Source: Diplonema papillatum
Lineage: Eukaryota; Euglenozoa; Diplonemea; Diplonemida; Diplonemidae
Length of the DNA: 64,000 bases
Assembly (NCBI GenBank): GCA_030068145.1
Contig: JAPJBO010000266.1
Coordinates: 1 to 64,000 of the forward strand
Direction: 5' to 3'
How positions within the stretch are numbered: the stretch's first letter is position 1; each line of letters starts with the position of its first letter. Shown in pieces: positions 10,465-20,139 of the stretch. Under the pieces are notes generated by a model. It ran no database searches and was not told the origin of the DNA. It worked only from the letters and a program-made list of their open reading frames with translations. Position numbers and translations under genes: made by a program.

Positions 10465-11517
10465 TCAAACGCACCAATGGTCAAGACAGAAAAACATGCA
10501 CACCGTGTGCGCGGCGTGAACTTCGGACAAAGGGTAGACGTGGTCGATGGTCAGCGAGAGCATGCCGGAGGCTACCCAGTCCATGACGTCGTTGTACCGT
10601 CGTCGGCGCTCGTGTTCGGTCCGCACGAAATCGAAGAGTGTTGGTCGGGACAACAAAATGGACCCGTGCGCGGTCAGATCGAGAATGGACAGCGGCGGCA
10701 CGGCGCCGGACGCATTGCCGAAGCTGGCCATCGTCCCTCGTCGGCGGATGGACCGCAGCGAGCCTTGAAACGTGTCCTTCCCGACCCCATCGAAACAAGC
10801 GTCAACTCCGTCCGGTCGCAAGGCCCTCACCTTCACATCGAAATCTTCGTACCCCACAATCACGTGGTCGCACCGCCCTACATTCTTCGCAACCTCCGCC
10901 TTCTCCTCTGTAGAACACGTTCCGATCACCATCGCACCCTTCACCTTGCACATCTGCGCGAGCAGCAACCCGCAACCGCCAGCAGCCGCGTGGACTAACA
11001 CGGCGTCGCCTTCCTTCACGTCGTGAACATCGTGGCACAAGTAGTGCGCGGTCATTCCTTGCAACGCGACGGCTGCGCTTGTCTTCAAATCCGCGTTGTC
11101 CGGCAGGATGGCCAGCTCGTCGCAGTGCACCGTTGCGTACTCAGCGTACGATCCGGAGTCGGATCTCCAGTATACGACGCTTTTCCCGACCATCGTGTTC
11201 GGATCGACGCCCTTTCCAACGTCTACAATCTCGCCCGCGCCTTCCATACCCAGTGTGAAGGGTGCTGGCTTGGGGTAAAGCCCGGTTCGGAAGTAGGTGT
11301 CGATGAAATTCACGCCCGCGTACGCATTGCGGACGACCACCGTGTTAGGTCCAGCGCCGGAGACCAGCGACTCGAGGTTGCCACCCGCAGACTCGAACAC
11401 CATGTTCTCGATCGGTCCCGGCGCGTGCACCATTACGCGGGCGAACGAGCCAAACCGTGTGGTACGCTCGAAGCGCAGCGCGCGAAGCCGGGGCGCCATG
11501 GCGTGAGTGGCCTGCAT
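10465..11517 (-). CDS. Zeta-crystallin-type NADPH:quinone oxidoreductase
   Basis: This is a medium-chain dehydrogenase/reductase of the quinone oxidoreductase branch, expected to reduce quinones with NADPH in the cytosol or an organelle. I start at the methionine beginning MQATHAMAPRL; a second in-frame ATG lies at 11499. The N-terminal catalytic fold includes NAYAGVNFIDTYFRTGLYP and LGMEGAGEIVDVG. The nucleotide-binding fold has AAAGGCGLLLAQ followed by a beta strand and EEKAEVAKNVG. The C-terminal part has MASFGNASG and LTIDHVYPLSEVHAAHT. After AAHT the frame reaches GTGTGC, a plausible splice donor at 10503, and the remaining codons to the stop do not resemble the family. The normal last 20 or so residues must therefore lie in an exon I could not find. 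An inverted, 3'-truncated copy is at 40662-41490. Confidence 0.85.
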   Translation of the reverse strand: MQATHAMAPRLRALRFERTTRFGSFARVMVHAPGPIENMVFESAGGNLESLVSGAGPNTVVVRNAYAGVNFIDTYFRTGLYPKPAPFTLGMEGAGEIVDVGKGVDPNTMVGKSVVYWRSDSGSYAEYATVHCDELAILPDNADLKTSAAVALQGMTAHYLCHDVHDVKEGDAVLVHAAAGGCGLLLAQMCKVKGAMVIGTCSTEEKAEVAKNVGRCDHVIVGYEDFDVKVRALRPDGVDACFDGVGKDTFQGSLRSIRRRGTMASFGNASGAVPPLSILDLTAHGSILLSRPTLFDFVRTEHERRRRYNDVMDWVASGMLSLTIDHVYPLSEVHAAHTVCMFFCLDHWCV

Positions 11518-11606
11518 CACAAACCCAACCCCCGCTCTTTTTCTAACTGGTATCGGTGACGTTTCGATCCGACGGACAATCAGGAAATCTGGAAAGTACA
11601 CAGGTG

Positions 11607-12611
11607 CTACTGGGGGGGGCCAATTACAATTGAGTTCAATTGTAATATAACGATACACGAAGTGGAATTGGGGGGTCTCAGACCCCCCCCAAAAACACTA
11701 GGGTATTACAATTGAAGTGCAGCTTGCCTGTTAGAAACACGTTGTTGTCGTGACTCAATGACACAGTGTGAGTACAATGCAACTCCGAGCAAAAACTGAA
11801 GAGAGCCCCTTCAGGACTCCGAGCCCTGATTTCTCGCACCGGGTCGGAAATACCCAACCGGTGCATGCCGTGGGTGTTTCCACCAACACCTGGCAAGACT
11901 CCTGCCAAGACTCTTGGCAAGAGAGTACCCTAACTTGGGCCTAAGGTTCACTTTTTCTGGGGCGGTTGCTCAGTATCAGAGTTTCCAACAGCATGGCGAC
12001 CGCAGTCCGACGAACATACTGCTTCTCTTTTTGAGAGAGCGCTGGCGGCAGACGGGCACCACCGATAAATCTGGGGCTAACAAGATGTCCCTGTCCCATC
12101 CGATGGGCCATCGCCCCCATGCCGGGCTACGGTCACGATTGCCAGTGTCTCCGGCTGGCTCCGAAGCTCAACTCCAGAGCTGGCTCAGCAGCTCCGGACA
12201 CACTGCGATTGCCGGCCCATTGCCATGTTTGTGCTTCATGATCCCCGCACACAGCCAGCTCCAAGACTTTGGCACGAGCAACGGCATCAGCGGCATCATC
12301 ATGATCATGCTCAAAACCTTAGGAAGCCCCGGGTTCGGAATGCACACCAGAACCTCGTTTTAAGATTTCTTCTCCGCTTTGGAGGTCTAACATGACTTTT
12401 CCAAAAAAAGCCGAAACGAAAACAGCCCTGAAACCGCTTCACTGGCTGGCTGACACTCATGTGCAGTGCGAAAGTGTCAGCCGTACAGTAACATTACAAT
12501 TCAATTGTAGAATACGGTTGGGATGCGCCGATTCGCCGAAAACAGTTCAATTGTATTATACGGTTCAATTGTATTATACGGTTCAGTAGTAATTAGCCCC
12601 CCCCCCCCAGT
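11607..12611. mobile_element. G-tract-ended element, second family, copy 1
   Basis: The left end reads CTACTGGGGGGGGCCAATTA and the right end, inverted, reads ACTGGGGGGGGGGGGCTAAT. Subterminal motifs are CAATTGTATTATACGG and TACAATTCAATTGTA. It resembles the 1297-2029 family in the CTACTGGGGG terminus but has a different interior. No target duplication is evident. A 149-codon plus-strand open frame inside (11914-12363) is not recognisable. The left end lies 90 bp upstream of the quinone oxidoreductase start codon, so it may sit in that gene's promoter or 5' UTR. Confidence 0.7.
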
Positions 12612-12766
12612 CCCTTTGCGAGTCTGGAGGAAACGTGTTGCTAAGATCGGCGCTTGAGCGAGCCCGGACCTTGGATTCGAACGCGTGTGACAGCAAACCC
12701 CCATAAAAGCTGCACGCGCACGGGAAAAAAAATCGACCGCGCGGGAATTGACCCGCCGATTTGAAA

Positions 12767-12797
12767 AAAGTAGTAGTAGTAGTAGTAGTAGTAGTAT
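12767..12797 (+). repeat. (GTA)n microsatellite, tail of the LINE
   Basis: About nine GTA/AGT repeats, read as (TAC)n on the LINE's strand. It is the 3' tail of the retrotransposed copy and is absent from the inverted duplicate. Confidence 0.9.
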
Positions 12798-13719
12798 GTG
12801 TCATCCTAATCCGGGAACAAGTCAGGGAGAAGAACGGAGCAATCTTTACAAACGAACGAATGACATAAGGTGGCCGCTTGAGCGGCGCCAATCCGAGCGC
12901 ACACAGCAGCAGTGACGCGTCGGCAGTATTGCACTTCAGGATGGGGCTGCCGTCATGAGCGTCGACGGCTAGCGAGTGTCGGCAGAGGGTGCAGTGGTCG
13001 GAGCAAGCTTGAACGTGGCAGGTCGGTGCCGCACAAATGAGTTGGTCGATGTACTTCAGCGCATTAACCTTGCGCATGCGCCGCGCAGCCTGCGAGATCA
13101 CGCGCTTCCGGGGGTCGTCCGGATCCGGTCCCACGTGCCTTCATGCCTTTCCGCGTCTTCCGCGGCGGCCGCACGGTTCTCTGCCTGGTGGCCTCCACCA
13201 CCCGCTGGACCTTCGCGTCCCATGCTACCCTGTCTGCCATCAGCTCCCGGATCTCCTCAGTGTTCGACATGCCGAGGTCGCGTTGGAGCACATCGAGATA
13301 AGAAAGCGGAGGTCGACCGCGTTTCTTCTTTCGACGTGTCGTTGCAAGAAGCACGCTCGATGCTGGCTGGTCCGCCCTCAGGCAGTGCCCAGCGAAGCGG
13401 AGCCGCTTTCTCTGCAACTCAACTTCGATCCTCGGGAACTGATCCGCAAAAAGGTCATTATTGCTACAGCGCGTTTCGCGACTGTAGACCTTAATGCCTC
13501 GAACAAACCGAACTAGACAAGCGTATGCTCCCGTGATCTCAGGAAGCAGGGAAGTGCCAACGATCCAAGTTTCGGCGCCTGGCAGAAAGACGGGAACCAC
13601 GAGCGTCTTGAAAAACAAAACCTTTAGGTCGAGCCTAATCGTGGACCGCCAAACAGACTTCAGTCTGTGTACTGCTACCCAGGCCAAAGACTTGTTCCGT
13701 AGGAAATCCGCTCTGCTGT
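12770..13719 (-). pseudogene. 5'-truncated LINE, C-terminal end of the reverse transcriptase ORF
   Basis: Reading on the minus strand, the sequence starts within the post-RT region (SLAWVAVHRLKSVW, then PGAETWIV) and continues with RKRLRFAGHCLRAD and KKRGRPPLSYLDVLQRDLG, typical of LINE C-termini. A frameshift near 13,100 moves the frame to a Cys/His-rich end (CHVQACSDHCTLCRH). The element ends in a (TAC)n simple repeat (12,770-12,797) in place of poly(A). The 16-bp sequence CGCCGATTTGAAAAAA flanks both sides (12754-12769 and 13720-13735), a target-site duplication that fixes both boundaries. Such short 5'-truncated copies are normal products of target-primed reverse transcription. Confidence 0.87.
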
Positions 13720-13735
13720 CGCCGATTTGAAAAAA

Positions 13736-15458
13736 AAACCGCTTTCAGGCCAGGAACGTCAAGCACTGACGACTGCGCTATGCCGCATGAAGCCGCCTTC
13801 ACCCAGTGGCCGGTCAGTCGGCTGCGTCTGCAGACAGGACAGTGGTGTAAGTCACAGCAAGTCCTGCCCTCAGCTCGGGGCTAAATGAAAAAAGACCCGC
13901 TTTTTTCTCGCACAGCCTCTCTACGCCAGCTCTCGAGGCACTCAGGTGTCGCAGTGGCTCTACTCGCATTGTTCGTGGGCCTTCAAAACATTGAACATGA
14001 AAAGCACTGCGTGCTGCTGCCGCGAAATAGAGTTGGTTCTTCACCCCCCCTGCTGATTCTACATAGTTTGATAGGAGTGTGTTTTTCATAAAACCGCTTT
14101 TTTTATTGGCGACCTTCGCGCTCGAAAGTCTCGCACGAACGTGGGCGGCTCATATCTAACGTCTAAATGCCCCGCCGTTCGCAGTCCGACTCCTGTCCGC
14201 GCAGCTTTCACGAAAGTGTTGTTCAACCAAAGGAAGGCCAGACAAAGAGAGCAAAAAATGCCGGCCCGCACGATGGCGCGATTGCTAGGTTTCGCCTTTG
14301 GGGCTGATCCACGTCATACGTACCCCGTTCCTTGCAACTGTGCTTCGGGTTTACCCGACGGGTTCACCAAGGCTGTTCGTTGTCTTACGGCTTGCTTGCT
14401 TCCTGATCTCGGTTCGTTGAACACTCTTCTTGGCTTGCTTGATTATGTTTTTCTTGTTCGGTCCGCCGGGTGCGCGATGGCGCAGTTGCTAGGTTTGCCC
14501 TGGCGAACAGCCAACTTTGTTCGCCGCCAGTGACTCGGTGCAGCAAAGGGGGATGGAGGGAAGGCGGACACGCCAGATACCGTGTCGTTGAAAGTGTGTC
14601 GGTACTAGGTACAGCTACCGGGTGCATGCCGGTTATAGAAGATCCCTGTGACAGAGGCCCTATTGGTCACACGGCGGTTCAGTGTTTTGCGGATGATGCC
14701 CAGCAATGTGTCGCTGTCTGCGAAAGGCGACCGCCGAGCGACACGTTGCGTTTGCGAAGAGCTGACTTAAGCTGTCCGAGTGTTCGGCTACCAGGCAGGA
14801 CTAACGAGGCGGGATGAACCGAGAGAGCTGACTTATGTCTGAGTGATTGCTCAGCAGACAGTATGGGACGTCGGTTCATCTCGACCTCCCGTCAAGTGCG
14901 CAAAATTCGGGCTGAAGGCGCTACCTTCTCACTTGTTCCTGATTGTTTCTGTTGGTTTTGATTGGCATTCGCCATTCCAGATCGGAATGGCTAGGAGGGG
15001 CTGTGATGTATGCACAACGGAAGAAAAAATAGCCGAATTGAAGGCAGGACACAAAATCTCAATCAGAATCGGACAGAACGAAGATGACTCAGACGCCAGC
15101 AGCTCACCTGCGTAGGCCGGGTGGACCAATGCACGCATGTTAACTTTTACTGCCCACAACTGAATGCGGGAACACATTGCGGGTCCATTGCTGCGAGACA
15201 ACGACAGTTTCGCGCCTGGTTATACCGCACGGTGACGCGACACGACCATTTACTCGATGGTCGCTTGTCGATACGCTGGCACGCAGATGGACGATGGGTG
15301 GGACGCGGTATCACCGCACTTGGGCGGCCCTCTACCTTGTACCGGCGCTTTTCCGAACCCCGCACCTAGTGCTGACATGTGTGAGCTAGCGGAAGTCACT
15401 CGTCGATGTGGACGCATGGGTAGGGACGCGGATCACCACTCCTTGAGACGTTGCCATA
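13736..15458. other. Intergenic region holding one LSU rRNA fragment
   Basis: No protein gene recognised. The one interpretable item is the LSU rRNA-like stretch at 14788-14862. A shorter related phrase (AGAGCTGACTTAAGCTGTCC) sits just upstream at 14757. Confidence 0.5.
14788..14862 (+). rRNA. LSU rRNA relic
   Basis: TACCAGGCAGGACTAACG and GGCGGGATGAACCGAGAG followed by GCTGACTTATGTCTGAGTG match the LSU rRNA region normally reading GGTAAGCAGRACTGGCGATGC then GGGATGAACC. The same region occurs in longer form, inverted, at 50741-51068, which supports the assignment. It is a short, mutated fragment and not a functional gene. Confidence 0.65.
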
Positions 15459-16637
15459 CTAGTATGGTGCCTTTCCGAACTTCGCACCGGATTTCCGCGC
15501 CTTGTGCTGCCGCAGCGGCGACACGGTGACTTCGCACTCACCTGTGTACGTGAGGTCGCCGAAGTCACCCGGCGGCGGCATTTTGTCGGTCACCGACACG
15601 AACTCGAGCATCTCTTCCGGCGCAGCAATCTCGCTGCGGAGCATTTCTTTCGACGCGCCGGACCGGGACGGCGTCGGGAGCCCCGTGCGGAGGGTGGAGG
15701 CCCCCCACGCGCAGATGAAGCCGTCTTCGCCGCCTGTGAACAGCGTCGTTTGCGACGAGCCGTCCAGCGGCGCGTGCGCGAAGCGAACCACGTCTTGGTG
15801 CCCGCCGCGGGTCACCGGCCACGACTCGATCCCTTCGTGGCACCCAAGGGGCGCTGACAGTATCTCGCCCGTGCGGGACTCGTAGCCCTCGCCGTTGATT
15901 CCCCAAAGCATCACGTCATACACCGGCCCGATGCAGTACATGAAGTCCGAGGGTCGCTCGTGCTTCGCGACCACGTCGCCGGTGTCGTAGTTCGCAGCAA
16001 AAACCGTTTCGACTGCCGTGGTAGCGATGACTGCGTCGTTCTTGTAGGTCAGGGTATTGATTGGTTGCTCTATGTTGAACACAAAGCGGCACGCGTCATC
16101 TTCCGCGTCCAACGACGCATCGATGACGACGACGTACCCCATCTCGGAACCGACTGTGAGGACATTCTCCTGCGTATCGTGCCACCGGATGCGGTTCACT
16201 GCGTCAGCAGGGGTGAGGTACTCCATTCGTGATAGAGACTCCGAGAGGTTGCGGACATCGTAAATAACGATGTCAGAACCTTCTGCCACAGCGTACCTTA
16301 TCCCGTCGCTCGACCCGTCGATGCTCAGGAAGTCTGATCTGGACCAGGAGGGCGGAAGAGCAAGTTTCGTGCCTCGCCCTGTGCGGAGGTCCCACTGGAA
16401 ATGGCTGCTCTCGCCGCACGTTACTACAACGTTCGGGTCCCGTTTGTTGAATCGGACATCGCGGATCACGTCGTGATGGCCCTTTAGCTCACCGGAGAAG
16501 ACCAGGCTGTCGGTCTTGTACGTTTTTATGGTCTTCAAGCTGTTTGTGGCTGCGATAACGTCGCGGCTCACAGCACCGTCCAATATGTATTCTTCGGCTT
16601 CGTAAGCCGCTTTCACACGGTGTTGAAGCTTGAGCAT
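15459..16637 (-). CDS. WD40-repeat protein, WDR89-like
   Basis: A 392-residue single-exon beta-propeller protein resembling WDR89, whose role is poorly defined. WD-type blocks are visible as GHHDVIRDVRFNKRDPNVVVTCG then FQWDLRTGRG, a block ending VIYDVRNL, VNRIRWHDTQENVLTVGSEMGYVVVIDAS, and near the C-terminus RGGHQDVVRFAHAPLDGSSQ followed by LFTGGEDGFICAWG. The tail is short and basic (RQHKARKSGAKFGK). The start follows a 48-bp motif (16649-16697) that recurs elsewhere in the window. I see no targeting signal or introns. The order and spacing of repeats fit WDR89 better than a generic G-beta protein, but subfamily assignment is by recall. Confidence 0.8.
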   Translation of the reverse strand: MLKLQHRVKAAYEAEEYILDGAVSRDVIAATNSLKTIKTYKTDSLVFSGELKGHHDVIRDVRFNKRDPNVVVTCGESSHFQWDLRTGRGTKLALPPSWSRSDFLSIDGSSDGIRYAVAEGSDIVIYDVRNLSESLSRMEYLTPADAVNRIRWHDTQENVLTVGSEMGYVVVIDASLDAEDDACRFVFNIEQPINTLTYKNDAVIATTAVETVFAANYDTGDVVAKHERPSDFMYCIGPVYDVMLWGINGEGYESRTGEILSAPLGCHEGIESWPVTRGGHQDVVRFAHAPLDGSSQTTLFTGGEDGFICAWGASTLRTGLPTPSRSGASKEMLRSEIAAPEEMLEFVSVTDKMPPPGDFGDLTYTGECEVTVSPLRQHKARKSGAKFGKAPY

Positions 16638-16648
16638 CGTTCTTTGTG

Positions 16649-16697
16649 TTGTCGACGATCAACCGGGGTTGACGTGCTGTCTGATGTCTTTTTTTGA
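16649..16697 (-). promoter_or_regulatory. Recurrent upstream motif (WDR89-like gene)
   Basis: On the gene's strand this reads AAGACATCAGACAGCACG, then TCAACCCCGGTTGATCG and TCGACAA, ending 12 bp before the start codon. A close match lies at 63801-63849, and the first part also at 56253-56277. It is either a 5' UTR/core promoter element or a short dispersed repeat. Confidence 0.35.
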
Positions 16698-16699
16698 CT

Positions 16700-18413
16700 T
16701 TTTTTTCGTTTCCTGTCTCGGGTTCGCTCTTGGGGTCGCCCCAGCGACAGCAGCCCGCCTGGAGGTGGTTGACGTAGGAATTAAGCCTGCTCAACCCCTC
16801 TCTCCCAAGATTCTTGATTCTGGTTTCGGTGGGGCCGGCGTGCCTTTGGAGAGTCTGCAAGACAATATTTTAGGGTTACCCGCGATGATGATTGTCGGAA
16901 GGCCGGGAACCGGCAACAAAGAGCGAGCGTTTGCGCGCTACTTTTTGACTGGGGATTACATCACAGGACTCCACGACGGCGAGAACGCGCTGTACGGTAC
17001 TTCCGTCTTCACCAGCCGCAGGGATCTGTGCGTGTCATGACCTGCGAGCTACCTTCGCGCAAAATGTTAGAAATCCGTCCACCTGACCCCTTGACTTGAG
17101 GAGGAACTTCGCTCCGCAGGGAAGCCAGAATGCCGTTGTTCTGCCCCGTGCCTTTTTCCTGAGGCTTCAAATCCTAGGCAGCCACTCTCAGCTAACCCAA
17201 CGCTTTCATTCTCGGTGCACAACACGTGCAAAAAGCGCGGTACAAACGTCACGGGAAAAGGGGGATCGCGGCACTGAGAACCTGCCGGCGCAACAACAAA
17301 CAAACAGCTGGGTCGTGGGGGTGGGGGGTGGTAAAAATACACGGAACAGAGCGAAAGACGGCAAGCAAAACGTATTGGATCTTCCTCTCTCTCTCTCCCT
17401 TCTTGTGAGGAAGGCGAGCAGCGTGGCATCCGCAGATGAGAACGTCTCCAAGAAGAGACGTCTGATTGACTGGGGCTAGTGCGGCGGGTGTTTGCTGCAC
17501 GGGAAGACGAAGATTTGTTGATAAACAACGGCAAGAGCCTCGAAAGTCTCTCCCCTTTCTTTGTGTTTGTGTGAGCGTATGTGAATTTAGGACCCATGTT
17601 TGCACGACACGCGCACGCTCGGCGACGCGACTCACCTTGTCATCCAGCGGAAGACAATGTCTGATACCGCCTTCTTCGCTGGGTGTGCTTGTCTCTGCCT
17701 GAAGACGGCCACTCAACTGTCCACGTGTTCGCATGGAATGCAGTCTTAGCACGCTATTGGTATAGCGGTGGGTAGAGGGCAGGTGCTAATTACATTGAGT
17801 TGCTATAAAGTCGAACCTTTCCCGTGTGGTCTGCGTGTGGGCTCAACAGTCAGCAGCCATGGGCAAGCTGATTGTTACCACCCACATCCCAATGTTTGCG
17901 GTACAAGCAGGTTCTTTGTCCAATAAGAGCGGAAAAGTAAGACGCCTCGAAGACTCGACTCTGTCTTTCCGGTTCAGGTGCATCTTATACTTGAGTTACA
18001 TCCACATGAACTCAAAACGCGGCTGTTCGCTCCTCTCTTCCACGAGGGGAATAAGATGCAGCTTGAAGAGGAAACACCCAGGCCGACACTGCGCGGCGTT
18101 GTGTTAACGTAGCTAGCGACGACACGCGGAATAACACAGCATGTGATCACTTGCTATGCAGTTGTAGGTTGCACCCCCAGATGTTACTAACGGTTTTTTG
18201 ACCTGACTTGCAGGTTTGCTGGAAACCAAACCGCCGTGCGGCAGTCTAACCCGTGCGCATCGTGTTCAACGTCATTCTAGAAGGATTCTACGAAGCCCGG
18301 TTGCCGAGCAGTTTTCAACTCTGGTGGAGAGGATGAGCTAGGGTACGGACTCGGCGGGACACACACGAAGCGGTGGGGGGTTCGGACAACTTGCTTTATT
18401 TTTTCCAGTACAG
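16700..18413. other. Intergenic region, nothing recognised
   Basis: Contains a short CT microsatellite (17383-17398) and open frames without recognisable motifs or codon bias. No RNA gene seen. Confidence 0.45.
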
Positions 18414-19664
18414 TAAAGGGGGGGGTCGAATAATAAGCATTTATTGGGAAAAATAAATTCCCTCTGGTGGAAATGGCTTGAGGAGCGTGACGATAAATTT
18501 CGTTTATTTTTTGACAGGATTCCGTTGTGTTTGCACAGGCCGGACAAATAAACGAATTTATTTTTTCCGATCTCGGAATTTATTTTGCGCCGCCATCTAT
18601 TTTCAAAATGAAATTTGTTGTCCCTAGGGAAATAAATTCGTTTATTTTTCCGACTGAAAATAGCTGGAGGCGCAGAATAAGGTCGTAGGCAGAAATCTGT
18701 AGGGGAGACCCCTCGCAAATTTTTTTTCTCCCTGTGGTGAGTGAAATCGCGTGTTTTGAGCTCGTTTTGAGTCTAATTCATCCTTTCTGATCCATATCAA
18801 GACCTCGCAGAAAGAAAACCGCAGCACTTGTCCGCAGCGCTCATCCAACAGTCCTACCCAGCACGACAGCACCTGTGCAGTCCTTCATGCAAGCGCCCAT
18901 GCAAGCAGCATCGTATGTTGTGAACTACAACGTCAACCTGCCGGGACTCCCCCAGTTGCAGCAGAACAACCAGGCACATTGATCTGTGACCCGTCACTTA
19001 CAACAACTCCACTCCTACACAACGTTCTGCTACGCAAAATCTCAGACACACAACGTTCTGCTACGCAACGTTCTGCTAAACACCAACGTAACTGCAAAGC
19101 AATATGCTCAACGTCTTACACAACGTTCTGCCGTGCACATTTGCTACGCAACGTTCTGCTAGACACCAACATAACTGCAAAGCAGTGTGGTTTTCTTTCC
19201 ATCCTCGGGAATTTAGTTTTCCCAATAAAATCATTTATTCGGCAATAATTTCCGCCAATTTTGCCTCGGTGTCGGTTTTAGTCCCGAGGGAGGCCCGAGG
19301 GGGGGTTTGCAACCCCGAGCCACGAGCGGATTTCATTTATTTGTTTCGACTGAAAATAGCTGGCGGCGCAAAATAAATTCCGAGATCGGAAAAAATAAAT
19401 TCGTTTATTTGTCCGGCCTGTGTAAACACAACGGAATCCTGTCAAAAATAAACGAAATTTATCGTCGCTCCTCAAGCCATTTCCACCAGAGGGAATTTAT
19501 TTTTCCCAATAATAACAATTATTTGACACACGTCTGGTTGTCTAAAAACACTACCACTATTTGGTCCTGCTACTCTTCGGCTACCCGGAACTTTTATAGT
19601 ATTCGACAAATCGAATAAGAACACAGGTGGTATTATTCGACCCCCCCCCCCCCCCCCCCCCTTA
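18414..19664. mobile_element. Inverted-repeat element with AATAAATTCGTTTATT arms
   Basis: The termini are TAAAGGGGGGGGTCGAATAA at the left and, inverted, TAAG with a G run then GTCGAATAATA at the right. Two arms of about 165 bp (18448-18612 and 19355-19505) are near-perfect inverse complements sharing CCGAGATCGGAAAAAATAA, CAGGATTCCGTTGTG and AGCCATTTCCACCAGAGGG. Between them are direct copies of ACACAACGTTCTGCTACGCA (19017-19165). No coding capacity and no clear target duplication. The right terminus has a run of about 21 C residues that may be unstable or misassembled. Confidence 0.7.
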
Positions 19665-20139
19665 CCAGAGAATTTGTTTTCCCACACAAAGGGGGGTGAG
19701 AGTGGGAGGGAGACGTACGAGGAGTTTTGCTCTCCGGGGCTAGACGGACACTGCTACTTGTTCGATGTGCACAAGCGCTCGGGTCGACGGTTTTGGAGTG
19801 GGGGGGGGCGGGTACTTATAGATGGGATAGATGAGAACGTGTCTACAACATCGTCGATTTTTCTTCGGGGCCTGGCAGCCTTGCGCTCGTCGGAGCGCTT
19901 CTATCTACTCTTTTTGAACAAGCGCCTGTCCCTGTTAAGTTCATTTTCGCGCCGATCTGAAACTGCCGTGCAGAACCAAACGCCGGGTCACAATTCGCTC
20001 GCCAAAACGCAGTGTTCAGCACCGCTAATTGACGACGGGAGGTCCGAAACGGATGGTGCAACGACCAATGGGATGCGGGCGCGAGGGAAGGGTGGGGAGG
20101 ACAGGGTACACGAGAGGCGCGTGAGTGAACAGCTGGTGG

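Larger units (their letters stand above)
10716..13086 (-). repeat. Segmental duplication, copy 1
   Basis: This 2.37-kb segment reappears inverted at 39164-41464. By eye the two copies differ at only a handful of bases, apart from about 70 bp at the LINE tail (near 12,767-12,840) missing from copy 2. It covers most of the quinone oxidoreductase gene, the G-tract element and the 3' part of the LINE. Here the gene continues past the breakpoint at 10716, so this is the better-preserved copy. Confidence 0.92.

Noticed and set aside
11914..12363. 149-codon frame inside the G-tract element
   Set aside because: Identical in both duplicates only because the segment is duplicated; no motif and no transposase features.
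12660..12760. tRNA candidate near GTTCGAATCC on the minus strand
   Set aside because: No A box at the correct distance and no cloverleaf pairing.
16630..17040. Plus-strand 136-codon frame with a hydrophobic start and GRPGTG
   Set aside because: Looks like a P-loop fragment by chance. It starts within the 5' region of the WDR89-like gene on the other strand, and no further ATPase motifs follow.
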